Of a stretch of 54,387 bases of DNA, positions 37,078 to 45,195 are shown one piece after another. The notes below the pieces were generated by a model. It was not told the origin of the DNA. It did no database searches and was given only the letters and a program-made list of their open reading frames with translations. Within the stretch, counting starts at the first letter, position 1. Each line of letters starts with the position of its first letter. The DNA comes from an uncultured Saprospiraceae bacterium. Lineage in GTDB: Bacteria; Bacteroidota; Bacteroidia; Chitinophagales; Saprospiraceae. The stretch lies in assembly GCA_937941765.1 (NCBI GenBank), contig CALDGQ010000083.1:1-54387 (forward strand), written 5' to 3'. The translations under genes and the position numbers were made by a program.

Positions 37078-37118
37078 TAAAAAAATAACGAGTGAGCATA
37101 TTCATTTCACTCGTTATT
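37078..37118 (-). terminator. Terminator of the beta-propeller-like protein gene
   Basis: Perfect arms AATAACGAGTGA and TCACTCGTTATT with an 11-base loop; on the minus strand a T7 run follows. Confidence 0.9.
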
Positions 37119-37145
37119 AAATCATTCATAAGTCAACTTAATTCA

Positions 37146-39056
37146 CTAATAAACCACAACCATTTCCGATTGAAATAACTTTTCATTCCGAATACTAACA
37201 GCATATGCACCTTTTGACAAATGACTTATATCAAGACTTGAGGTGCTACCTCCAGAAGTCAAATTAGTTTCATGAATGGTTCGACCACTTAAATCGTAAA
37301 TAGTTAATAATGCATCTTCACGGAGGTCATAATATTCAATATTCAGGGATTCATTCGAATAAAATACTTTTATTTTGGATTCGTCTTCAACAATTGGTTC
37401 AGTAGAAGTAGGAGGAGAGAAGGTTGTTTTCGTAATGTTATTGCAAGTGAAATTATTACCCCATGAGCCAGAACCAACTTCATAAAAATCACCCGCAAAG
37501 TAAATCTCATCTTTATAAATAGCTGATGCATTTACACCGCCACCTCGAAATACAGTAACACCTTCCGCATAAGTTTGTGTCACATCAATCAAACCCATTC
37601 CAAAAGTTCCAACAAAAGGATAATATCTGAAGCCACCGTACATTAAAACTTGATCTTCCCACTCAATACATCCGCCTATATTATAGTACGCACCTAAAGT
37701 ATCCATTGAACAGTTATTTTCATCCAAATGTGTCCAAAGTCCAGCTTCTAAAACAGAGTAATAACTTCCATCGTCAATGGCTCCACCAATGTATAATTTG
37801 CCATTGATATGATCGATTGTTTGCACGATTCCAACTTCCTCTTCTTCAAATCCTCCAACCCAATTCCAATAATCCCAATAGACTAAATTGTTAACTGAAA
37901 GTTGATTATAATCTGGAGCACCGATAGGATTGGTCATCGTAAAATCACCACCAAATAATAAATTATTGGCAATATTTTCAATTGCATAAACAGGACCATC
38001 TAAAGTTAACTTGCCATCATCATCATCCCAATCGATATGCTCATCTGCATTTCTGGCAATATATGCCACCGGTTGATTATTAATCATTGTAAAGTCACCA
38101 CCGACAATGACATTATTTGGATGAGTCGCATAAACAGTATGCACACTTCCATTCATATTTCCTTCTTGACGCCACTTCCAAGTTGTTCCATCCCAAACCG
38201 CTATATTTTGACGATTTGGATTATTGGGATTTGAAAAATTTCCAACAACATATAAATTTCCGATTCCATCAATGGTCATGTCCAATATTTCACCATTTAC
38301 ACCGTCGCCTAATTGCAACCATTCATTACCATTCCAAGCGGCGATGCTATTGTAACCTGCTTCACCATCTACAACATCAAAATTTCCAGCCATGTAAAGT
38401 AATTCATCATCATGACTCGTAAGTAGTTTGTTTATTTTACCATCAATTCCTAGATTATTTCCAATTGGGTAGTAGTCTCTAGGTGCAGGACCATAACCAG
38501 GTTGAATCAATGCTAATTCTGTTTTCGTAAAACCATTTTCTTTTGCCCAACTATTAAGTGCTGAGTAATCCATATCCATAACATAGGCGTAGTTATTATC
38601 AGCAACAATTTTTTGAACAAATTCGTCTTGCCCATCTTCCAACAATAAATAACCGACCGCACAAGCAATTCCAAATTTATCTACAAAGTAAGGTTGTCTG
38701 GAATCGTGATAGGAATTGATTGGAAATTGTTTTTCCGCATAATAATTGGCCAAAACAGTTAAATGATGTCGCCTTTTCACCAATTGATTTTTTGACAGAT
38801 GAGCAACCTTCTTCAGATTTAAAATCTGCTGCACCAAAATGAGGTGATGCTGGATTCTGTCTGTGTCGTTTTCAAAAGTAATACATTGGTCTAGTTCTAA
38901 ATTATCAATGTCAGGAATTTCAAATCCATGCCACAATGAATTGACTTCGACTAAATGTTCATAAACAGATGCATTTTCATTAGGCGCAAGTGGTGCACCG
39001 AAAATAGCGTTGAAAGAAAAGCTAGATAGAAGAAAGATAAAGATTAAATTCTTCAT
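37146..39056 (-). CDS. Secreted beta-propeller-like protein with T9SS sorting domain
   Basis: 636 residues from the Met starting MKNLIFIFLLSSFSFNAIFG, a clear signal peptide; a Met seven codons upstream is less likely. The N-terminal part (about 35-170) is a helical region ending FVDKFGIACAVGYLLLEDGQ, then WAKENGFTKTELALIQPGY, a combination I have seen in other Bacteroidota surface proteins but cannot name. The middle (about 180-530) consists of repeats such as NSIAAWNGNEWLQLGDGVNG and YVVGNF-type strands, consistent with a propeller fold. The tail is a T9SS type A domain, weakly marked (KVFYSNESLNIEYYDLRED). The role is unknown; surface binding is the likeliest guess. Confidence 0.78.
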   Translation of the reverse strand: MKNLIFIFLLSSFSFNAIFGAPLAPNENASVYEHLVEVNSLWHGFEIPDIDNLELDQCITFENDTDRIQHHLILVQQILNLKKVAHLSKNQLVKRRHHLTVLANYYAEKQFPINSYHDSRQPYFVDKFGIACAVGYLLLEDGQDEFVQKIVADNNYAYVMDMDYSALNSWAKENGFTKTELALIQPGYGPAPRDYYPIGNNLGIDGKINKLLTSHDDELLYMAGNFDVVDGEAGYNSIAAWNGNEWLQLGDGVNGEILDMTIDGIGNLYVVGNFSNPNNPNRQNIAVWDGTTWKWRQEGNMNGSVHTVYATHPNNVIVGGDFTMINNQPVAYIARNADEHIDWDDDDGKLTLDGPVYAIENIANNLLFGGDFTMTNPIGAPDYNQLSVNNLVYWDYWNWVGGFEEEEVGIVQTIDHINGKLYIGGAIDDGSYYSVLEAGLWTHLDENNCSMDTLGAYYNIGGCIEWEDQVLMYGGFRYYPFVGTFGMGLIDVTQTYAEGVTVFRGGGVNASAIYKDEIYFAGDFYEVGSGSWGNNFTCNNITKTTFSPPTSTEPIVEDESKIKVFYSNESLNIEYYDLREDALLTIYDLSGRTIHETNLTSGGSTSSLDISHLSKGAYAVSIRNEKLFQSEMVVVY

Positions 39057-39193
39057 AAGATTGGAGTTTTGATTCATACTAAAGAACGAGATTTTTTTTC
39101 ATTTGGTTGGAATGTATGATCTATATTTTTTGACAGCTTTTTTTCAAAGTTTGATTTTGTATCCATAATTACTGTTTAGTCTATTAAAAATTA

Positions 39194-39201
39194 TATGTTT
39201 G
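39194..39201 (+). promoter_or_regulatory. Possible -7 box of the arsC-like/hemF operon
   Basis: TATGTTTG fits TAnnTTTG and lies 20 bases before the arsC-like start codon. No well-spaced -33 TTG was found. Confidence 0.45.
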
Positions 39202-39221
39202 CCCTTTAAATACATGAGAAA

Positions 39222-39575
39222 ATGAAAAAAATATATCACTTAGCAAATTGCAATACTTGTCAACGCATTATCAAGGAACTTAATGATGGTGAAGGTTTTA
39301 CATTGCAAAACATCAAGGAAAAAAACATCACGAAAAAAGAATTAGCTGACATCAAGGGAAAAGTTGGAAGTTACGAATCACTATTCAGCAAGCGCGCCAT
39401 GAAATATCGTTCTATGGGGTTGAATGAAATGGAATTAACCGAAAAGGATTTTGAAAAATATATGCTAGAAGAGTATACTTTTCTGAAACGTCCATTTATT
39501 ATAATCGATGATGAAGTCTTTATTGGAAATAGCAAGAAAGTAGTGGCTGCTGCAATAGAAAAATTAGGAATTTGA
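39222..39575 (+). CDS. ArsC/Spx-like thioredoxin-fold protein
   Basis: 117 residues, the usual length of the ArsC-like family (YffB/Spx group). A CNTC motif near residues 10-13 (YHLANCNTCQRIIKEL) gives the redox cysteine pair. SKRAMKYRSMG occupies the region where arsenate reductases carry their catalytic arginines, and LKRPFIIIDDEVFIG provides the cis-Pro loop and strand. It may be an arsenate reductase, a thiol oxidoreductase, or an adaptor; nothing here shows which. Cytoplasmic. It is cotranscribed with hemF, which starts 26 bases later. Confidence 0.85.
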   Translation: MKKIYHLANCNTCQRIIKELNDGEGFTLQNIKEKNITKKELADIKGKVGSYESLFSKRAMKYRSMGLNEMELTEKDFEKYMLEEYTFLKRPFIIIDDEVFIGNSKKVVAAAIEKLGI

Positions 39576-39601
39576 TTATCGGATTAATTCAAGATGACAA
39601 T

Positions 39602-40489
39602 ATGCTTACAAAAGAAAAAATAACAGATTGGTTCAAAAGCTTACAAGACGATATTTGTCAACAACTAACAGAAGCTGATGGAGGCGGAACCTTCAGAGAA
39701 GACCTTTGGGAAAGAGATGGAGGTGGCGGCGGTCGCTCTAGAATTTTTCATGGAAAAGTAATCGAAAAAGGAGGTGTCAATTTCAGCGCAGTACATGGTT
39801 CTTTACCAGATAAAATTCGAGACTCTTTGAAAGTAGACGCCGGTTTGTTTTATGCTACGGGTGTTTCAATTGTCTTACATACACACAATCCATTTGTCCC
39901 AATTATTCATATGAATGTCCGCTATTTTGAAATGCCTGATAAGTGGTGGTTTGGTGGAGGAATTGATTTGACACCGCACTATATCAATCCTGATGAAGCA
40001 ACGGTCTTTCATCAAAAATTAAAAACAAGTTGTGACAAACATCACCCAAGTCATTATCCCATTTTTAAAAACTGGGCCGATGATTATTTTTATATCAAAC
40101 ATCGTCAAGAAACAAGAGGAGTTGGTGGCATTTTCTTTGACCATTTAAATGATAAAGATGGAACCACTAAAGAACAACGTTTTGATTTTGTCAAAGAAAT
40201 AGGAAATACTTTTTGTCCCATTTATTTACCATTAATGGCGGAAAACAAAAACAAAGCATTTACAGATACTCATAAAAAATGGCAATTGCTCCGTCGAAGC
40301 AGATATGTCGAGTTTAATTTAGTTTGGGATCGCGGTACTCGTTTTGGATTAGACACCAATGGTCGGACGGAATCTATTTTGATGAGTATGCCTCCGGATG
40401 CGAAGTGGGTTTATGACTTTCAAGTGGAAAAGGGGAGTGAAGAGGAGAAAACGCAGGAGTTATTGAAAAAAGGAGTGGATTGGGTTTAG
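39602..40489 (+). CDS. hemF: Oxygen-dependent coproporphyrinogen III oxidase
   Basis: 295 residues from MLTKEKITDWFKSLQ; a longer in-frame reading overlaps the previous gene and lacks similarity. Typical HemF motifs occur in order: GGGGRSRIFHGKVIEKGGVN, VLHTHNPFVPIIHMNVRYFE, WWFGGGIDLTPHY, and RYVEFNLVWDRGTRFGL. The enzyme oxidatively decarboxylates coproporphyrinogen III to protoporphyrinogen IX in haem synthesis, using O2, so it points to an aerobic lifestyle. The length matches the family. The haem link with the nearby ccmBCD genes is thematic; they are on the other strand. Confidence 0.95.
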   Translation: MLTKEKITDWFKSLQDDICQQLTEADGGGTFREDLWERDGGGGGRSRIFHGKVIEKGGVNFSAVHGSLPDKIRDSLKVDAGLFYATGVSIVLHTHNPFVPIIHMNVRYFEMPDKWWFGGGIDLTPHYINPDEATVFHQKLKTSCDKHHPSHYPIFKNWADDYFYIKHRQETRGVGGIFFDHLNDKDGTTKEQRFDFVKEIGNTFCPIYLPLMAENKNKAFTDTHKKWQLLRRSRYVEFNLVWDRGTRFGLDTNGRTESILMSMPPDAKWVYDFQVEKGSEEEKTQELLKKGVDWV

Positions 40490-40690
40490 GTCGTGAAAAC
40501 GTTGTTTCTTCTGCGTTTCTCAAAGCGATTTTCACGTATTCTTTCTGCGAAATTCAGCGACTTCTGCATGAGGAAATTTCACGAAACAAGAGCTTTGTGA
40601 TCTCTGTTTCTTTGTGGGCTTTGTGGTAAATTGCGTGCGCTGATTTTTTGCGACTTGTCGCCATAGGAACTATGTATTAAAAATGAAGTC
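40490..40690. repeat. Intergenic repeat-like sequence
   Basis: About 200 bases between convergent genes with TTTCTTTGTGGGCTTTGTGG and several TTCTGCG..TTTC steps, resembling decayed dispersed repeats common in Bacteroidota genomes. No second copy was identified in this window, and no terminator hairpin stood out. Confidence 0.35.
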
Positions 40691-41188
40691 CTAATTACAA
40701 AGCAAATAAATAGGCTCTGTAACAACCGAATTACTTACCTTCCCGGAACGATCCATCATATGCAATGTGTACGTCAACGTATCTGTTGGAAATTGAGTGG
40801 AAGGAGTACAAGGTTCTTGACCAGTTGGATAAAAGCAACAGAAATGACCAAGTGCAGTATTAATTCTTAAAGTGATTTCACCAGAGATTCCATTACCTGT
40901 TCCTTGTTCTGGAACAAAAGGGATACTTCTTGTAAATTGAAAATTGTCTCGCGAATCAACCAAAAAGAAATTAGCCTGATTGTTTTCATCACCAATATCT
41001 CCATCTCCATCTGTAAATGAAACTACGATTTCTAATTGAGGACTGTTTGGTTGGATACCTTGAACAAAAGTATTGGTATTAATTCCAATATATTCAATCA
41101 CTGGCTCGTCTGGATAATCTGGAGGATTGGTGCAACCAAAAGCCAATAAAAAGGTAACTAATAATATCGTATATTTGAAAGCGTTCAT
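40691..41188 (-). CDS. Hypothetical lipoprotein
   Basis: 165 residues. The signal peptide ends in a lipobox (LLAFGC, Cys at residue 19), followed by TNPPDYPDEP. The mature part is beta-rich with a FTDGDGDIGDE stretch, a common feature of small Bacteroidota lipoproteins, a CCFYPTGQEPC Cys cluster, and VTEPIYLLC at the end. No enzyme motif is present. It is expected to be anchored in the outer or inner membrane facing the periplasm or surface. It is a single gene convergent with hemF. Confidence 0.8.
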   Translation of the reverse strand: MNAFKYTILLVTFLLAFGCTNPPDYPDEPVIEYIGINTNTFVQGIQPNSPQLEIVVSFTDGDGDIGDENNQANFFLVDSRDNFQFTRSIPFVPEQGTGNGISGEITLRINTALGHFCCFYPTGQEPCTPSTQFPTDTLTYTLHMMDRSGKVSNSVVTEPIYLLCN

Positions 41189-41253
41189 CTTTAGGATTTA
41201 TAGTATTTAAACGTCAAGATATTAAATTTATTCTAAGCTTTAATACTGAAACT

Positions 41254-42249
41254 ATGATTGCTCAAGTCCGACATCTGCTGGAACGCCAACTTTGGCACAT
41301 TCAACCCAATACTTTTGACGAATTGGCATTGAAAATATTCCGTTATCAAGCTTCAAACAATCTTTTTTACGCAAAATATTTGTCATTGTTGTCAGCTGAG
41401 ATTGATCAAATCACCACCATACAAGATATCCCATTCTTACCGATTCAATTCTTCAAAGAAAATCAGATTAAAACTGGAAATTGGGTATCGGAAACTCAAT
41501 TTCAAAGTAGTGGGACCACCGGACAAGTTCCAAGCATTCATCATATTAGAGATCTAGGCTTGTATCGTATGAATTGTATTCTTGGATTTGAAACTCAATA
41601 TGGTCCAATTGCTGACTTTTGCGTTTTGGCTTTATTGCCTTCTTATTTAGAACGCGATAATTCATCATTGGTTTACATGGCCAATGAATTTATCAAATTA
41701 TCAGGTGATGATAAAAGTGGATTCTTTCTTGACAATCGAGCTGATCTAATTCAACAAATTGAAAAGTGTAAAAAAGAAAAAAGAAAAGTATTGTTAATTG
41801 GTGTCAGCTTTGCTTTGTTAGATTTGGCAGAAACGTTCCCAATTGATTTGAGCGACATCATCATTATGGAAACTGGTGGAATGAAAGGAAGACGAAAAGA
41901 ATTGACCCGACAAGAATTACATCACCAACTTACAACTGCTTTTAAAACTTCCACCATTCATTCTGAATATGGGATGACCGAATTATTATCACAAGCCTAC
42001 TCAAAAGGAAATGGAATTTTCACTCCCAATCCAACAATAAAAATTCTAACAAGACAAATTGAAGATCCTTTGTCATTACAACGTTTTGGAAAAACAGGTG
42101 TAATCAATGTTATTGACTTAGCAAATCTAGATTCTTGCAGTTTCATTGCGACCGATGATTTAGGAAAATTGTATGAAGATGGTTCGTTTGAGGTGATAGG
42201 CCGATTAGATACTAGTGATATTCGAGGTTGTAATTTAATGGTTTTATGA
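41254..42249 (+). CDS. LuxE/PaaK-like acyl-protein synthetase
   Basis: 331 residues. FQSSGTTGQVPSIHHI (about 88-103) is the phosphate-binding loop of adenylate-forming enzymes, METGGMKGRRKELTRQEL and SEYGMTELLSQAY are further LuxE-type motifs, and FEVIGRLDTSDIRGCN at the end resembles the C-terminal GR-D motif. The protein is therefore in the acyl-protein synthetase (LuxE) family, which activates a fatty or aromatic acid as an adenylate. Length is slightly under the usual 350-370. No luxC/luxD or acyl-CoA reductase gene lies next to it, so luminescence is not implied. Bacteroidota homologs are commonly single genes of unknown substrate. Confidence 0.85.
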   Translation: MIAQVRHLLERQLWHIQPNTFDELALKIFRYQASNNLFYAKYLSLLSAEIDQITTIQDIPFLPIQFFKENQIKTGNWVSETQFQSSGTTGQVPSIHHIRDLGLYRMNCILGFETQYGPIADFCVLALLPSYLERDNSSLVYMANEFIKLSGDDKSGFFLDNRADLIQQIEKCKKEKRKVLLIGVSFALLDLAETFPIDLSDIIIMETGGMKGRRKELTRQELHHQLTTAFKTSTIHSEYGMTELLSQAYSKGNGIFTPNPTIKILTRQIEDPLSLQRFGKTGVINVIDLANLDSCSFIATDDLGKLYEDGSFEVIGRLDTSDIRGCNLMVL

Positions 42250-42328
42250 CCAGAAAGTTTTCTACCACATCAATTCTCTACCCTAAATAGGTGATTTTTT
42301 GGTCCAATTTCACCTTTAAAAACCAGCT

Positions 42329-42362
42329 TTGAAGCATATAAAGCATACATTCTGTACCTTTA
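42329..42362 (+). promoter_or_regulatory. Probable promoter of the first tandem T9SS protein gene
   Basis: TTG (42329-42331) followed after 23 bases by TACCTTTA (42355-42362), a one-mismatch TAnnTTTG box, about 42 bases before the start codon. The downstream paralog has an equivalent, better promoter. Confidence 0.55.
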
Positions 42363-42404
42363 GGGTTAGCTTAATTTCGCTGAAACATTTACAAAAACAT
42401 ACAC

Positions 42405-44987
42405 ATGATCAATTCACGGTTTTTCCGCGTTTTGCCCCTTTGCTTATTAACAACACTTTTAGCTTTTACAGTATTTGCGCAACCACCATCTGCTCGCGAT
42501 CGGTCTGTACAAGTAAGTGCCACTGTTCAACAATCTCCACCTCAAATCAATTTTTCATGGCCTGCTGATAATGCAGCTACTGAATATAAGGTTTATCGAA
42601 AAACAATCAATGCACCGAATTGGGGTACTGAAATTGCAACCCTTCCTGGAAATGCTACGTCATTTTCAGATGCCAATGTTGCTTTAAGTCAAGGTTACGA
42701 ATATGGTTTTTTCAAACATGGTTTTGACAATGTAACAACTACAGCTTGTGTACCAAGTGGTGCCAATTTGAAATTTGACATCAATGACATGTACGGAATC
42801 GGCTTGTGCTGTAGCTTCGGGCATGGGTATTATACGGTTTCTGGTTGTGGACAAACGTTTGCAACTGGAGGAGATTTTGGCTCAACTGCTTCTCATAACT
42901 TCACCGCTTGCACCAGTGGTACTTGTACAGATATTACAATCGACATCGCCCCAGACATGTTTCCTAACAGTACGTGGTGGACCTTAAGCGATGCAGATAC
43001 AGGCGTAGAATATGCCAATTCAGGCGGACAAGGAGCTTATATTGCAGCTAGACCTGCTTACGGATACATCTATGCAGGTATTAAAGTTCCAGCAATTGAA
43101 AATCTTGGAACCATCTTACTAGTTGTAGAATCTGGAATAAATGCAGCTTTACCAAATGAGATTTTGCAATTGAGAGAAGATCACATTATGGATGGTTGGA
43201 AATTCAAAAAATTAGTAGTCAACTCAACGGATGCTGTTACTGCGGTCAAAAACAGCATTAAAAATATATATTTAAGCACAAATGATTTGAAAGCAGTTAT
43301 GTTGTTAGGAAATGTACCGGTACCTTATTCAGGAGATATATATCCGGACACGCATTCTGAACATAGAGGTGCTTGGTCAGCGGATGCTTATTATGCTGAA
43401 ATGAATGGCACTTGGACAGACAATACTGTCAATAGAACAACCGCTTTTTTTGCAGATAATCACAATGTTCCTGGTGATGGAAAATTTGATCAATCTGCTA
43501 TTCCAACACCAGTTGAATTGCAAATTGGTCGAGTAGATTTAAGCGACTTACCTTTATTCTCTCAAAGCGAAACAACTTTAATTAAAAACTATCTGGATAA
43601 ATCAACACTTTTCAAAAATGCGGAAACGCCTGTAATCAGAAGAGGATTAGTGGATGATAATTTCCAAGCACAATTTGCAGCACCTGCAGCAAGTGGTTAT
43701 AGAAATTTTGCGCCGATGTTTGGAGCTGCTAATATTGATGAAGTAGATTATGAAACTACATTGTCTGGTCAAAATTACTTGTGGTCTTACGGTTGTGGTG
43801 GTGGATCACATGTGTCTGTGAATGGAGTGACGACAACCACTGCATTAGCAAATGCAAACAACCAAACCGTATTTACCATGTTATTTGGAAGTCAATTTGC
43901 AGACTGGAATCATGAAAACAATATTTTACGGGCACCACTTGCACAAGGTTTGACATTAACCAATGCATGGGCAGGAAATCCAGCTTGGCAATTTCATCAA
44001 ATGGCAATGGGATACAATATCGGGTACTCAGCGATGCGAACGATGAATTCCAATGGCGATGTTTATTTAAATGGACCACAACTTGTTCATGTTGCTTTGA
44101 TGGGTGATCCAACTTTACGTATGCACCCTGTGAAACCAGCTTTGAATATATCTGTAACTACCGCAAATAATGCCAACACAATAACATGGAATGCACCGAA
44201 TGGTGAAACAGTTTTAGGATATAATGTTTATCGATCTAACACTTTAAATTCGAATTATGTCAAAATAAATACTCAATTAATAACAAGTACTTCTTTTGTA
44301 GATGGTACGCCACTTACAGGAAATAATGTGTACATGGTTAGAACCGTAAAATTGGAAGAGACAGGAAGTGGAACCTATTGCAATATGGCATTAGGCCGTG
44401 TTGATTCCATCTTCTTTTTGGACAACCCTTTAAGTGTTTATTTGAACGAATTTGAAGTGCTCCAAAATGATTGCAACAATCAAGTGATTTGGAAATTACA
44501 AGAAACAAGCGAAATTGACTTTTTTGAATTAGAAAAAAGTGAAGATGGAATTAACTTTCAACTTACAAAAATGGTTGAAGCAAATGGCACTCAGCAATAT
44601 GAATTCTCGGATCGCAATACCAACGACAACTTATATTACCGACTTAAAACCTACAATAAAGATGGCAGTTTTGAATATTCAGAAATCGTTTCTATTGAAA
44701 ATGATTGTCATAGTTCCAAATATTTTATTGATGCATATCCGAATCCTGCTTCTATCAATCAAGATAAATTAACCATTCAATTTGCATCCAAAAGCAGTGA
44801 AGTTCAAATCAGTGTAATGGATGTTAATGGTAAATTGCACTTTGACCAAAAAGTATTTTGCGAACCAGGTACAAATAATTTAGTTGTTGATATTGCGAAA
44901 TTACCAAACGGTATTTACTTCATTTATCTACAAGATGCACAATTGATGAATCGATCTATGAAATTTATTAGATCTGATATTAAATAG
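42405..44987 (+). CDS. T9SS-exported protein with gingipain-like core (tandem paralog 1)
   Basis: 860 residues with a signal peptide (about 1-26). A fibronectin-type-III-like unit (about 38-108) is followed by an inserted Cys domain, about 112-212 (DINDMYGIGLCCSFGHGYYT, then DMFPNSTWWTLSD). The core (about 217-575) opens GYIYAGIKVPA and holds LLGNVPVPYSGD, WSYGCGGGSH (461-469; Cys464, His469), VFTMLFGSQFADWNHENN and VALMGDPTLRMH. The last motif recalls the closing strand of peptidase C25 (gingipain) proteins, but the usual catalytic His-Gly and Cys motifs are not evident. A second FN3 unit, a domain of about 90 residues and a T9SS sorting domain (AYPNPASI) follow. The function is unknown; a protease relative is the working guess. 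A paralog lies 208 bases downstream. Confidence 0.8.
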   Translation: MINSRFFRVLPLCLLTTLLAFTVFAQPPSARDRSVQVSATVQQSPPQINFSWPADNAATEYKVYRKTINAPNWGTEIATLPGNATSFSDANVALSQGYEYGFFKHGFDNVTTTACVPSGANLKFDINDMYGIGLCCSFGHGYYTVSGCGQTFATGGDFGSTASHNFTACTSGTCTDITIDIAPDMFPNSTWWTLSDADTGVEYANSGGQGAYIAARPAYGYIYAGIKVPAIENLGTILLVVESGINAALPNEILQLREDHIMDGWKFKKLVVNSTDAVTAVKNSIKNIYLSTNDLKAVMLLGNVPVPYSGDIYPDTHSEHRGAWSADAYYAEMNGTWTDNTVNRTTAFFADNHNVPGDGKFDQSAIPTPVELQIGRVDLSDLPLFSQSETTLIKNYLDKSTLFKNAETPVIRRGLVDDNFQAQFAAPAASGYRNFAPMFGAANIDEVDYETTLSGQNYLWSYGCGGGSHVSVNGVTTTTALANANNQTVFTMLFGSQFADWNHENNILRAPLAQGLTLTNAWAGNPAWQFHQMAMGYNIGYSAMRTMNSNGDVYLNGPQLVHVALMGDPTLRMHPVKPALNISVTTANNANTITWNAPNGETVLGYNVYRSNTLNSNYVKINTQLITSTSFVDGTPLTGNNVYMVRTVKLEETGSGTYCNMALGRVDSIFFLDNPLSVYLNEFEVLQNDCNNQVIWKLQETSEIDFFELEKSEDGINFQLTKMVEANGTQQYEFSDRNTNDNLYYRLKTYNKDGSFEYSEIVSIENDCHSSKYFIDAYPNPASINQDKLTIQFASKSSEVQISVMDVNGKLHFDQKVFCEPGTNNLVVDIAKLPNGIYFIYLQDAQLMNRSMKFIRSDIK

Positions 44988-45007
44988 TATTGTTAATGAT
45001 AATAGCC

Positions 45008-45096
45008 AATTCAATAGCAATAGCAATGGAGTGCGTGGACTCAGCGAGCTCACTTACTCCATTGACAACTATTGCCATTGCCATCGAGTTTGCTAT
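45008..45096. repeat. Intergenic inverted repeat with AATAGC units
   Basis: AATAGCAATAGCAATGGAGT on the left pairs imperfectly with ACTCCATT (45056-45063) and a GCCATTGCC tract on the right, with a centre containing GAGCTC and GTGGAC. It may act as a terminator between the two tandem genes, but no T run follows. The GTGGAC/GAGCTC words also occur in the edge repeats. Confidence 0.5.
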
Positions 45097-45130
45097 TCCA
45101 AGACACCATTCTATTAATACAGACCAATAA

Positions 45131-45161
45131 TTGCCACAAACTCCAATTTATCCTACCTTTG
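45131..45161 (+). promoter_or_regulatory. Promoter of the second tandem T9SS protein gene
   Basis: TTG (45131-45133), 20 bases, then TACCTTTG (45154-45161): a perfect Bacteroidota-type promoter with good spacing, 34 bases before the start codon. Confidence 0.7.
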
Positions 45162-45195
45162 CTTTCCCAAAGACTTCACATCCAAACCATACATC

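Noticed and set aside
41254..42249. Bioluminescence gene
   Set aside because: No other lux genes nearby; the LuxE family is wider than luminescence.
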